A stretch of 34,078 nucleotides of DNA. Source: Chloroflexota bacterium. Lineage in GTDB: Bacteria > Chloroflexota > Dormibacteria > Dormibacterales > Dormibacteraceae. A model generated the notes under the pieces. The model did not search any database, was not told the DNA's origin, and saw only the letters and a program-made list of their open reading frames with translations. Location of the stretch: the NCBI GenBank assembly GCA_005883575.1, contig VBFH01000072.1, positions 1-34,078 of the forward strand. Direction: 5' to 3'. A program made the translations under genes and the position numbers. Below are positions 21,597 through 28,509 of the stretch, one piece after another. The first letter of the stretch is position 1; the number at the start of each line of letters is the position of its first letter.

Positions 21597-22435
21597 CCGT
21601 CGATGCGCATCACCATTTCTGGGATCCGTCACGACGGGAGTATCCCTGGATGGGTGAAGAGCTGTCCGCAATTCGGAGGCGATTTGGTCCCGAAGAGCTG
21701 CGTCCGCTGCTGGCGCAGAACAAGGTCGACCAGACGGTGCTCGTGCAGACGATCTCGAGTGTGGACGAGACACGAGAGTTTCTCGAGACCGCCGGCGAGA
21801 CCGACTTCATCGCTGGCGTGGTCGGTTGGATAGACCTTACTGAGGGCTCCGTGACCGAAGCCATCGTGCGGCTCAAAGGCGAGAGCGGTGGGAATCGTCT
21901 TGTCGGCATCCGGCACCAGGTTCACGACGAACCCGACCCCCAGTGGCTCCTTCGCGAAGACGTGCAGAGGGGAATCGCCGCGGTCGGAAAGGCGGGCCTC
22001 GTCTACGACCTGCTGGTCCGGACGCGCGAGCTGCCCGCGGCCCTGGAGACGGTCAAGCGACACGACTGGATGCGCTTTGTGGTCGACCATGCCGCCAAGC
22101 CACGAATCGCCGGCGGCATGTGGGACCACGCCTGGGAAGCGGCGCTGGCGCCCCTAGCAGAGCAACCCAACGTGGCCTGCAAGCTGTCGGGCCTCGTCAC
22201 CGAAGCCGACTGGAAATCATGGACGGCGCAGCAGCTCGAGCCGTATATGAGCAGGGTCCTGGATTGGTTTGGGCCCGACAGATGCATCTTCGGATCGGAC
22301 TGGCCGGTCTGTCTGGTTGCTGCAGATTACGCTGGGGTCGTTGCGACTGCGCGCGCGATCGTCGGCGACGACGCCAACGTGTTTGGGGGGACGGCGACCA
22401 GGGTCTATGGGCTGGCGGGACGTGACACCGAGTGA
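21593..22435 (+). CDS. Amidohydrolase-2 family lactonase, probable L-fuconolactonase
   Basis: A 280-residue metal-dependent hydrolase starting at ATG 21593, which overlaps the AKR stop (ATGA). The N-terminus VDAHHHFWDP provides the HxH metal site; GIRHQVHDE, FVVDHAAKP and CKLSGLVTEADW are the middle conserved segments; and FGSDWPVCL holds the catalytic aspartate. This is the typical layout of COG3618 lactonases that open fucono-, rhamnono- or galactono-lactones. Following an aldose dehydrogenase and matched to a fuconate dehydratase, the predicted reaction is L-fuconolactone to L-fuconate in the cytoplasm. Confidence 0.9.
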   Translation: MTVDAHHHFWDPSRREYPWMGEELSAIRRRFGPEELRPLLAQNKVDQTVLVQTISSVDETREFLETAGETDFIAGVVGWIDLTEGSVTEAIVRLKGESGGNRLVGIRHQVHDEPDPQWLLREDVQRGIAAVGKAGLVYDLLVRTRELPAALETVKRHDWMRFVVDHAAKPRIAGGMWDHAWEAALAPLAEQPNVACKLSGLVTEADWKSWTAQQLEPYMSRVLDWFGPDRCIFGSDWPVCLVAADYAGVVATARAIVGDDANVFGGTATRVYGLAGRDTE

Positions 22436-22949
22436 TGCTGTGGAGGCGGGCGACTGGATCGAGTCCCGGTTGCAATCGTTCGGCAGCGGCACGGCCGGCT
22501 CCGTAGTTCCGACTGGTTTTCCCGCCTACGCGCGAAGCGAGTCACGCGCAGGCCTGGCCGCTGTGCTGGCTCGGCACACCTCGACGCCGCACCGGTGCTG
22601 GTTCTGTCTTTGGGATGGCTACGGCTATCTGCATGGCGCCTCGGCGGTCATGTACTTCTGGGCATCGGATGACCCTCATCCTCAACCTCCGCCCCCTCCG
22701 CCCCCGCCGCCGCTGCTCAGGAAGAGCCGAGTTCGGCTACCGAACCGCGACTACCTCCTCTTCACGGGATCAGCAGCTGAGGCCGAAGGCTGGGACGACG
22801 GACCTAACCTGTGGTGGCCGGACGACAGGGCCTGGTGCGCCGCTGCCGAGATCGATCTCGACTACACGCTGATCGGTGGATCCAGTGAGCTGCGCGATGA
22901 GCTGGTCCGTGCAGGGGCCAGGCCGATCAAAGTCGACGACCCGCTCTAG
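22422..22949 (+). CDS. Conserved hypothetical protein with polyproline run
   Basis: I do not recognise a function. The 175-residue protein (GTG 22422; ATG 22407 is the alternative) resembles an actinobacterial-type family of unknown role: DWIESRLQSF, SVVPTGFPAYAR, TPHRCWFCLWDGYG, LPNRDYLLFTG and NLWWPDDRAWCAAAEIDLDYTLIGGS are its conserved-looking blocks, rich in Trp. It has no signal peptide or membrane segment. Nine consecutive prolines (codons at 22686-22712) would stall ribosomes unless EF-P acts. It overlaps the lactonase by 14 nt and is probably cotranscribed, but whether it belongs to sugar metabolism is unknown. Its stop interlocks with that of the Ni/Co permease gene. Confidence 0.75.
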   Translation: MTPSDAVEAGDWIESRLQSFGSGTAGSVVPTGFPAYARSESRAGLAAVLARHTSTPHRCWFCLWDGYGYLHGASAVMYFWASDDPHPQPPPPPPPPPLLRKSRVRLPNRDYLLFTGSAAEAEGWDDGPNLWWPDDRAWCAAAEIDLDYTLIGGSSELRDELVRAGARPIKVDDPL

Positions 22950-24022
22950 GCGACCTTGTCGACGGCGGCGGACCAGCGCTCGTCGATCCTGCGGACCTTG
23001 TAGATCACGAACGCCGCTCCCCACGTGATCACAAACGCCGCGACGATGACGTAGCCGGCCACGCCGAGGAAGTTGAACCGCGCGACCTGGTCAAAGAAAG
23101 CACCATGGAGTCCAAGGACCTGGGTCAGGATCTGCATCAGCTCGACCACGCCGATAAACAGCGCCACGAACACGGACAGCGATGTGATCGTCAGGTTGTA
23201 GAACACCTTGCGGATTGGACTCGAGAAGGCCCACGAGTACGCCTTGGACATGAAAGCGCCATCCATCGTGTCCATCAACGACATGCCGGCGGCGAAGATC
23301 AACGGCAGGGAGATGATCGCGGCGAACGGCAAGCCCTGCGCCGCGGCGCCGGCGGAGACCGCAAGAAACGCAACCTCAGACGCGGTGTCGAAGCCAAGGC
23401 CGAACAGAAAACCAATGGGATACATCTGCCAGCTGTGCTCGATGACGCGGAACAAGCGGCCGAAGATCCTCGTCATCAGCCCACCGGCGGTCAGCTCGTG
23501 CTCGAGACCCTGGCGATCGTACTCACCGTTGCGCATCCTCCGATAGACCCGGATGAGGTCGACGAGGACGAGCAGGTTGAGGATGCCGATGAGGACCAGA
23601 AAGGCGCCGGAGACCGAGGTGCCGATCGCGCCGCCGATGCTGCGCAGCTCTCCACCATCGCCGACCACACCCTGGACGATCCACTTGACTGCGAGTCCCA
23701 AAGCGACCGCGACCACGAACACGACAGTGGAATGGCCGAGGGAGAAGAAGAATCCCACCCCGATCGGCTTCTGACCTCCCTGGAGCAGCCTGCGTGTCGT
23801 GTTGTCGATGGCTGAGATGTGGTCGGCGTCAAACGCATGTCTCAGGCCCAGCATGTAGGCGACGCCGCCCAGCCACACGAACCCTGGGTGGCTTGCCCCG
23901 TAGGCGAGCAATAAGCCCCAGCCCAGCAGATGGAGAAGGCCGACCGAGCCGAAGAACCCCGCCAGGCGCCTGCGCTCTCCGCGGTCAAAGGACTGGGTGA
24001 GCAGCATCCTCATGGAGGCCAC
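22946..24022 (-). CDS. NiCoT-family nickel/cobalt permease (HoxN/NixA)
   Basis: A 358-residue membrane protein with eight or so helices. The signature RHAFDADHISAIDN (61-74) in the second helix holds the metal-selecting histidines and aspartates, and FFFSLGHSTVVF is the second family motif. GLGFDTASEVAFLA and AAGMSLMDTMDGAFM complete the pattern. It imports Ni2+ or Co2+ using the proton motive force; selectivity cannot be told. Cobalt would suit the B12-dependent ribonucleotide reductase in this window. The start is GTG 24022, with ATG 24013 and 24007 possible; a TAGGCT hexamer 6 nt before the GTG suggests leaderless transcription. A large nested inverted repeat covers the promoter. Confidence 0.93.
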   Translation of the reverse strand: MASMRMLLTQSFDRGERRRLAGFFGSVGLLHLLGWGLLLAYGASHPGFVWLGGVAYMLGLRHAFDADHISAIDNTTRRLLQGGQKPIGVGFFFSLGHSTVVFVVAVALGLAVKWIVQGVVGDGGELRSIGGAIGTSVSGAFLVLIGILNLLVLVDLIRVYRRMRNGEYDRQGLEHELTAGGLMTRIFGRLFRVIEHSWQMYPIGFLFGLGFDTASEVAFLAVSAGAAAQGLPFAAIISLPLIFAAGMSLMDTMDGAFMSKAYSWAFSSPIRKVFYNLTITSLSVFVALFIGVVELMQILTQVLGLHGAFFDQVARFNFLGVAGYVIVAAFVITWGAAFVIYKVRRIDERWSAAVDKVA

Positions 24023-24028
24023 TGACAG

Positions 24029-24058
24029 AGCCTAAGCCTTATCGCGACAAGGTCGCAA
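24029..24058 (-). promoter_or_regulatory. Promoter of the Ni/Co permease gene
   Basis: On the minus strand TTGCGA (24058-24053), an 18-bp spacer and TAGGCT (24034-24029), ending 6 nt before GTG 24022. The -35 falls inside one arm of the inverted repeat at 24051-24094. Confidence 0.45.
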
Positions 24059-24094
24059 CTGGGTATTCAAATTACCCCCGGAATTGTTGCGACC
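24044..24094. promoter_or_regulatory. Nested inverted repeat, candidate metal-responsive operator or leader
   Basis: The outer arms GGTCGCAAC (24051-24059) and GTTGCGACC (24086-24094) are a perfect 9-bp inverted repeat. Inside lies GGGTA (24061-24065) / TACCC (24073-24077). A third partial arm GCGAC (24044-24048) can pair with GTCGC (24052-24056) instead. It sits upstream of and over the Ni/Co permease promoter. Confidence 0.6.
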
Positions 24095-24143
24095 GGTTCT
24101 CGGTAAATCTCGTGGTCCATCCCGCGCCGTTGGCGTGGGGCTG

Positions 24144-24157
24144 CCCCGCAAGCGGGG
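24144..24157. other. Short perfect palindrome before the EcsC-like gene
   Basis: CCCCGC-AA-GCGGGG, a 6-bp hairpin between the permease and EcsC-like genes. TAGGCT (24161-24166), a possible -10, follows it and ends 9 nt before ATG 24176. The role is unknown. Confidence 0.35.
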
Positions 24158-24175
24158 GAGTAGGCTTTCACGGCC

Positions 24176-24892
24176 ATGGACCTCGAACAACTTCCGCCCC
24201 AGCTCCGCCCCTTCCTCCGATCCCTTGACCACGCCATGAAGAGCCGCGAACCTGCGATCCGGGCCAGGGTGGATCATCTGCGCACGGCCAACCCGCTCTA
24301 CACGAACCATCAACTTGCCCTCGCGCTCATCCGTTCCACCCGGCGCAGAGTGGCGGCCACAGGCGCGCTGAGCGGCGCAGCGTCGGTGGTGCCGGCGGTG
24401 GGCACCGCGCTCGCCATCGGCACCGTCACCAGCCAAACGCTGTACGCGCTCGAGCAGGAGATCGAGCTCGTGCTCGGGATCGCCATGATCTTCGGCCACG
24501 AGCTCAGCGGTACGGACGACCGCGTGCTCGAGGCGCTTGTGGTGGTCGGCGTCACCAGCGGCGCGTTGAAGCTGCGCGAGGACGTGATGGTCGCGGGCGG
24601 AGAGCGGCTCGCGATCGCGGCCTTCCGGCGCATGCCGAGTCTCTTGCTCGTGCATGGTGGCGGCCGGATCGTGACCCGGATTCTCTTTCGTTTCGCGACC
24701 AGCGGAGCCGCCAAGGTGGTGGCGCGGGTCATCCCCCTTGGCGTCGGGATCGGAGTTGGCGCCGGGTTCGACTGGCTGGCCGTGACCGGACTCGGTCGCG
24801 CGGCCATGCGCTACTACGGTCCAGGCGGTCCTGGAGCGCGACCCCTGCTACTTGCTCACGAAGATGCCTCGCACGTCGAAACTGGCCGCTGA
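24176..24892 (+). CDS. EcsC-like helical protein of unknown function
   Basis: The 238-residue protein has a helical N-terminus (RARVDHLRTANPLYTNHQLALALIRSTRRR) followed by glycine/alanine-rich hydrophobic segments: VAATGALSGAASVVPAVGTALAIG, VLGIAMIFGHEL, and a later VVARVIPLGVGIGVGAGFDWL. This resembles EcsC-family proteins, which are membrane-associated and not biochemically defined. The resemblance is by pattern only, so the name is tentative. There is no signal peptide. The 3' end overlaps the convergent DNA ligase gene by 45 nt, and the last 15 residues (LLAHEDASHVETGR) look unlike the rest, so the natural end may have been extended by loss of an earlier stop. Confidence 0.7.
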   Translation: MDLEQLPPQLRPFLRSLDHAMKSREPAIRARVDHLRTANPLYTNHQLALALIRSTRRRVAATGALSGAASVVPAVGTALAIGTVTSQTLYALEQEIELVLGIAMIFGHELSGTDDRVLEALVVVGVTSGALKLREDVMVAGGERLAIAAFRRMPSLLLVHGGGRIVTRILFRFATSGAAKVVARVIPLGVGIGVGAGFDWLAVTGLGRAAMRYYGPGGPGARPLLLAHEDASHVETGR

Positions 24893-25900
24893 GGCGATCT
24901 GATCGAAGCCGCATTTCTTTGGGGGTTTGTCGGTTCGCCAGCGCAGAAAGCCGGTGGCGTGACGGAAGCGCTCGCCCGCCTCCAGCTTGTCGTACGTCAC
25001 CTCACAAACGAGCTCTGGACGAACCGCCACCCACTCCGTGTCCTTCCCGCGCGACCAGCGGCTGAGGCCGCCTGGCATGCGCCCAGGGTTGGCGCGCCAC
25101 TCCTCTTCCGGGATCTCCGTCTGCAGCGGCTTCAGCTTGGCGATCAGCTCTTTGCGTTCGGCCGCGTTGAAAGAAGACGTGTGGCCTACGTAATGAATGG
25201 TGCCCTTCTTGTCGTACAGCCCGAGAAGCAGCGCGCCGAGGGTTGAACCGTCGCTCGTCTTGCGCCAGCCTATGACCACGCAGTCAGCGGTGCGTTGGTG
25301 CTTGATCTTCACCCAGAAGCGCTTGCCGGAGACATATGGGCCGTCCCACGACTTGGCGATCAGTCCGTCGAGACCCGCGCCCTCGAACTTCTCGAACCAC
25401 TGCTCCGCCTTCTTGGGATCGCGCGTGTACGGCGTGAGAAAGATCGGCTTCTTGACGCCCTTCAGAAGCTTGTCCAGCCGCTTGCGGCGCTCGCCGAGAG
25501 GCAGCTTGCGCAGATCCTGGGCGCCCTCGGCCAGGAGGTCGAAGGCGACAAACCACGCCGGCGTGGCCTCACTTAGCATCCGCACCCGCGACTCCGCGGG
25601 GTGGACCCGCTGCTGGAGTGCGCCGAAATCGAGGCCGTTGGCGCCGACGACGATGAGCTCGCCGTCCAGGACCAGCTTTGGCTGCGAGAGGGCGCGAAAG
25701 GCCGGCAGCAGCTCCGGGAAGTAGCGGGTCATGGGGCGGCCGCCGCGGCTCAGGAGCGCCACCTCATCCCGGTCCCTGTAGACCAGCGTTCGGAACCCGT
25801 CCCACTTGGGCTCGTACTCCCAGCTGTCGCCCTTGGGAATGCCGGATTCGGAGATTGCGGACAGCATCGGCTCCATGTCGAGCGGCAGAGGCAGCTTCAC
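24848..25900 (-). CDS. ATP-dependent DNA ligase (LigC/LigD-ligase type)
   Basis: The 350-residue ligase has the nucleotidyl-transferase motif I EYEPKWDGFRTL with adenylated Lys32, motif III VAFDLLAEG, motif IV GLDGLIAKSWDGPY and motif V FWVKIKHQRTADCVV. An OB-fold domain follows (LGALLLGLYDKKGTIHYVGHTSSF). There is no polymerase or nuclease domain, so it corresponds to the stand-alone LigC-like ligases of mycobacteria used as backup repair enzymes. The GTG 25900 start has GGGGAG about 7 nt upstream. No Ku gene is nearby. Confidence 0.93.
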   Translation of the reverse strand: MKLPLPLDMEPMLSAISESGIPKGDSWEYEPKWDGFRTLVYRDRDEVALLSRGGRPMTRYFPELLPAFRALSQPKLVLDGELIVVGANGLDFGALQQRVHPAESRVRMLSEATPAWFVAFDLLAEGAQDLRKLPLGERRKRLDKLLKGVKKPIFLTPYTRDPKKAEQWFEKFEGAGLDGLIAKSWDGPYVSGKRFWVKIKHQRTADCVVIGWRKTSDGSTLGALLLGLYDKKGTIHYVGHTSSFNAAERKELIAKLKPLQTEIPEEEWRANPGRMPGGLSRWSRGKDTEWVAVRPELVCEVTYDKLEAGERFRHATGFLRWRTDKPPKKCGFDQIASAASFDVRGIFVSK

Positions 25901-25926
25901 GAAGGTTCTCCCCAGATGTCTATATC

Positions 25927-25955
25927 TTGTGGATGATTCATGCCTGTGGTACTAT
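25927..25955 (+). promoter_or_regulatory. Plus-strand promoter of a possible small RNA
   Basis: TTGTGG (25927-25932), a 17-bp spacer and TACTAT (25950-25955) predict a start near 25962. No plus-strand gene follows, but a terminator does. Confidence 0.55.
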
Positions 25956-25961
25956 ATCGTC

Positions 25962-26041
25962 GGCCGGTAAAGGCTCATTAATTCAACTCCACGCCCCCAC
26001 CCCAGCCTTGGGAAGCTCGCGCAAGCGGGCTTCCCCCTTTT
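25962..26041 (+). ncRNA. Candidate C-rich small RNA of about 80 nt
   Basis: The span runs from the predicted start of the promoter at 25927-25955 to the U-run of the terminator at 26010-26041, in a gap where both neighbouring genes read the other way. Its single-stranded part contains a C-rich stretch (CGCCCCCACCCCAGCC, 25992-26007) that could pair with G-rich ribosome-binding sites, as in the C-rich-loop sRNAs of actinobacteria. There is no homology evidence, and no convincing start codon with a Shine-Dalgarno sequence is seen. Confidence 0.45.
26010..26041 (+). terminator. Intrinsic terminator with GNRA loop
   Basis: GGGAAGCTCGC and GCGGGCTTCCC pair over 11 bp (one G-U) around a GCAA tetraloop. 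After two further Cs comes TTTT (26038-26041). The polarity is plus-strand, where no protein gene ends. Confidence 0.75.
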
Positions 26042-26048
26042 AGGGCAG

Positions 26049-26071
26049 TCCTCCCCATTTATGGGGAGGTG
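26049..26071. repeat. Dispersed hairpin repeat, copy 2
   Basis: TCCTCCCC (26049-26056), 4 nt, then ATGGGGAGGTG (26061-26071), sharing both blocks with 4983-5006. It lies 17 nt beyond the flotillin stop and may help end that message, though there is no U-run on the minus strand. Confidence 0.55.
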
Positions 26072-26087
26072 CCCGGGGAAGCCCTCC

Positions 26088-27914
26088 CTATTTCTGCAGG
26101 CCCTGGAACTCGGCCAGGAGGTCGTCCACCGTGACGTTGCCGTAGTCCTGGTTCAAGGCGTCCTTGGCCGTTGCCCACAATCCACGGGCCGCGACCGGGC
26201 CGCGCTGAGCCAGGTCGTTCAACCGGAGGCGGCCGTACACGCCGATGTCCGGCACCTGACGCAGCTGGTCGGCCATCCACTTCGCCCACTGCTTGGCGTT
26301 GGATTCGGTCGGCGCCGCTTTGGCGATGGCCGCCGCCACCTTTGACTGCGCCGCCACAGTCGCCTTGTCGGCGGTCTCCTTCGCCTTCTCGGCTGCCTTC
26401 TCCGCCTCGGCTTCAGCCTTGGCGGCGACGTCCTCTGCGGCCGACTTTGCCGCCGCCGCGTCGTGCGCCGCCTGGGACTTCATCGCCGTCAATCCCTGAC
26501 CGGCGATCTCACTGATCCGGCCCACGGCCGACTCGGTCGTGGCGTCGCCGTTGCCTTCTCCGGTGCGCAGCCGCTCGCCGAACCCACGGCCCAGCGCGCC
26601 GCCGACCAGGTTGGGGACATCGAGCCCGGTCAGCCCCTTGATCGCCGTCGTGGATTCGATCATGGCCCGCGTTGCGTTGCGCACGATGTCCGAGGCGCCG
26701 TCGGCGCTCATGACGGTCAGGGAGTCGATGTGGCTCATCGGCTCGGCCGCCGCGCGAACTATGTCCGGAAGCGCGGCCAGCACGGTCTGGATGATGGCCG
26801 CCTCGTTGAACTGCTTGTAGGCGTCCGCTCGCATGGCCAGGGCCTTGGCCTCCGCCTCGCCCTTGGTGAGGACGATCTGCGCCTCCGCCCCACCTTCCAG
26901 CCGCGTCGTCTCGGCGTCTGCCTCGGCGGAGGCGATCCGCGCCCGCTTGGCGCCTTCAGCCCGCGCGATGACGGCCTGCGCGTCAGCGGCCGCCGGCTTG
27001 ACTGTCGTGGAGAGAAGCTCCTTTTCCTTGCGCTCCGCTTCGAGCTGGGCGAGCTCGGTCTGCTTGCGAACGACCTCCTGGGTCGCCTCGGCCTGGGCCA
27101 GAGGTCCCGCCTGGTCGGCCCGCGCCTGCGCTGCCTGGACCTGTGTCCGCGTTTCCGCTTCCCGGAGCGAAACGTCCCGGGCTGCGTTGATCTTGATCTG
27201 CTGCGCTTCTGCCTCCCGGACCGCCGCCTCCTGGTCGGTGGACGCCTTGGCCATACGAGCGTCTCTCGACACAGTGGCTACGCTCTGCTGGCCGAGCAGT
27301 TCGATGTAGTTCGACTCGTCGGAGAAGCTCTGGATCGTGAAGGCATCGATCTGCAGGCCGCTCGTGGCGAGGTCGCCCTTGGCCGCGTCCTGCACTTGCT
27401 GGAGCAGCTTCTGCCGGTCACGGATCAGCTCTTCGATGGTCAGCGTGCCAACGATTGAGCGAAGCGAGCCCTCGAGCACGTTCTTGACGATCGAATCGAC
27501 CTGCTCTGGCTTGGCGTCGAGGAACCGCTCGGCGGCGTTGCGCAGGGACTCGACGTCGCGGCCGATCTTGAACGTCGCGACGCCCTGGACCTGGACCTTG
27601 ATGCCCTGGCTCGTCACGGCATCGGTCAGCTGGACTCCGATCTGGCGCGCGGTCAGCTTGAGCTTGCCGACGCGGTCCAGCAGGGGCCGGACGAACGTGC
27701 CGCCGCCCACCACGACCTTCACGCCCTTGTCACCGGGCGACGCGACCACCTGGCCGCGCTCGTCCCGGACCTTGGCTCCTCGCGACCCGGCGACGATCAG
27801 CGCCTCGTTGGCGCCGGCAACGTGGTAGCGGCTGGCCACGAATGCGATCAGGAGGAGGAGGATCACCACCCCCGTCACGACGAGAAATGGCGTTGACGTC
27901 AAGAATTCAGGCAT
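26088..27914 (-). CDS. Flotillin-like SPFH-domain protein with extended C-terminus
   Basis: The 608-residue protein has one N-terminal membrane segment (FLVVTGVVILLLLIAFVASRY). The SPFH/band-7 domain follows (GANEALIVAGSRGAKV..., to GLQIDAFTIQSF at about 200). A long Ala/Glu/Arg-rich coiled coil comes next, from about 225 to 370 (REAEAQQIKINAARD, AQLEAERKEKELL), and then the flotillin end region with SLTVMSADGASDIV. Flotillins scaffold ordered membrane microdomains. Bacterial FloT is usually near 500 residues; here another 100 or so follow. This extra part is an Ala/Lys/Glu helix (about 480-540) and a compact tail with WAKWMADQLRQVPDIGVYGR and VDDLLAEFQGL. The upstream NfeD gene overlaps it by 8 nt, the conserved YuaF-YuaG pairing. 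Confidence 0.93.
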   Translation of the reverse strand: MPEFLTSTPFLVVTGVVILLLLIAFVASRYHVAGANEALIVAGSRGAKVRDERGQVVASPGDKGVKVVVGGGTFVRPLLDRVGKLKLTARQIGVQLTDAVTSQGIKVQVQGVATFKIGRDVESLRNAAERFLDAKPEQVDSIVKNVLEGSLRSIVGTLTIEELIRDRQKLLQQVQDAAKGDLATSGLQIDAFTIQSFSDESNYIELLGQQSVATVSRDARMAKASTDQEAAVREAEAQQIKINAARDVSLREAETRTQVQAAQARADQAGPLAQAEATQEVVRKQTELAQLEAERKEKELLSTTVKPAAADAQAVIARAEGAKRARIASAEADAETTRLEGGAEAQIVLTKGEAEAKALAMRADAYKQFNEAAIIQTVLAALPDIVRAAAEPMSHIDSLTVMSADGASDIVRNATRAMIESTTAIKGLTGLDVPNLVGGALGRGFGERLRTGEGNGDATTESAVGRISEIAGQGLTAMKSQAAHDAAAAKSAAEDVAAKAEAEAEKAAEKAKETADKATVAAQSKVAAAIAKAAPTESNAKQWAKWMADQLRQVPDIGVYGRLRLNDLAQRGPVAARGLWATAKDALNQDYGNVTVDDLLAEFQGLQK

Positions 27915-28461
27915 CGGACCGTGCTCCTTCAGTGCTTACCGTTGATGTAATAGCCGCTACCACGAGGTTGTTGCCAGCGACCGCCACCACCTTGACCACG
28001 CGACCGGCTGGGATCTCCGTGTCCGCGGTGGCCGTCATGTTGTGAGACGCGCCGGCGAAGCTGATGAGGACCGTGCCGAAGTGATTGGCAGGTATGCCGA
28101 CGGAGACGCGGCCCGTCGAGCCGACCATGTCCTCCAGGCTGAACGTGTCGGTCGACTCCGCCCGGCGCAGCGCCGTGAAGGCTCCCAGCACCACGCCGGC
28201 ACCGATCACGCCCGCGACGACCCCGATCAGCGTGGCGAGGCCGACGCCGACCCCGAAGCCATGGATGCCCAGGAGCCCGCCCACCCCAAACATGGCCACA
28301 AAGCCCAGTAGGACGGGGGTTGGCGAAACGCCGCCAAGGTCGAGACCAAAGTGGATCGCGTTCAGGAAGCCACCGAACAGGTCGTCGAAGATCAACGTCA
28401 GCAGTAAGAGGCCGCCTCCTATTAGGAGACAACCGCCGAAGACGAGGTCAGCCGTGGTCAA
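27907..28461 (-). CDS. NfeD/YuaF-like membrane protein
   Basis: A 184-residue protein with about four N-terminal hydrophobic segments (DLVFGGCLLIGGGLLLLTLIF; VLLGFVAMFGVGGLLGIHGF; LATLIGVVAGVIGAGVVLG) and a C-terminal OB-like domain of about 75 residues (LEDMVGSTGRVSVGIPANHFG...AGRVVKVVAVAGNNLVV). That is the NfeD1b layout, whose partners are flotillins. The TTG start at 28461 follows GGAAGGGG closely. TAAGAT (28488-28483) is a possible -10. It is cotranscribed with the flotillin gene and probably needed for its assembly or stability. Confidence 0.88.
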   Translation of the reverse strand: MTTADLVFGGCLLIGGGLLLLTLIFDDLFGGFLNAIHFGLDLGGVSPTPVLLGFVAMFGVGGLLGIHGFGVGVGLATLIGVVAGVIGAGVVLGAFTALRRAESTDTFSLEDMVGSTGRVSVGIPANHFGTVLISFAGASHNMTATADTEIPAGRVVKVVAVAGNNLVVAAITSTVSTEGARSDA

Positions 28462-28509
28462 GCCCCTTCCACCAGCGACTGCATCTTAGGACGAGGGCGT
28501 GGAAAGGTT

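Noticed and set aside
20673-21773. 366-codon minus-strand frame opposite the aldo/keto reductase and lactonase
   Set aside because: The plus strand carries complete catalytic motifs of both enzymes; the minus frame has none.
26463-27458. 331-codon plus-strand frame opposite the flotillin gene
   Set aside because: Its Leu/Gly/Arg repeats are produced by the reverse complement of the coiled-coil coding sequence.
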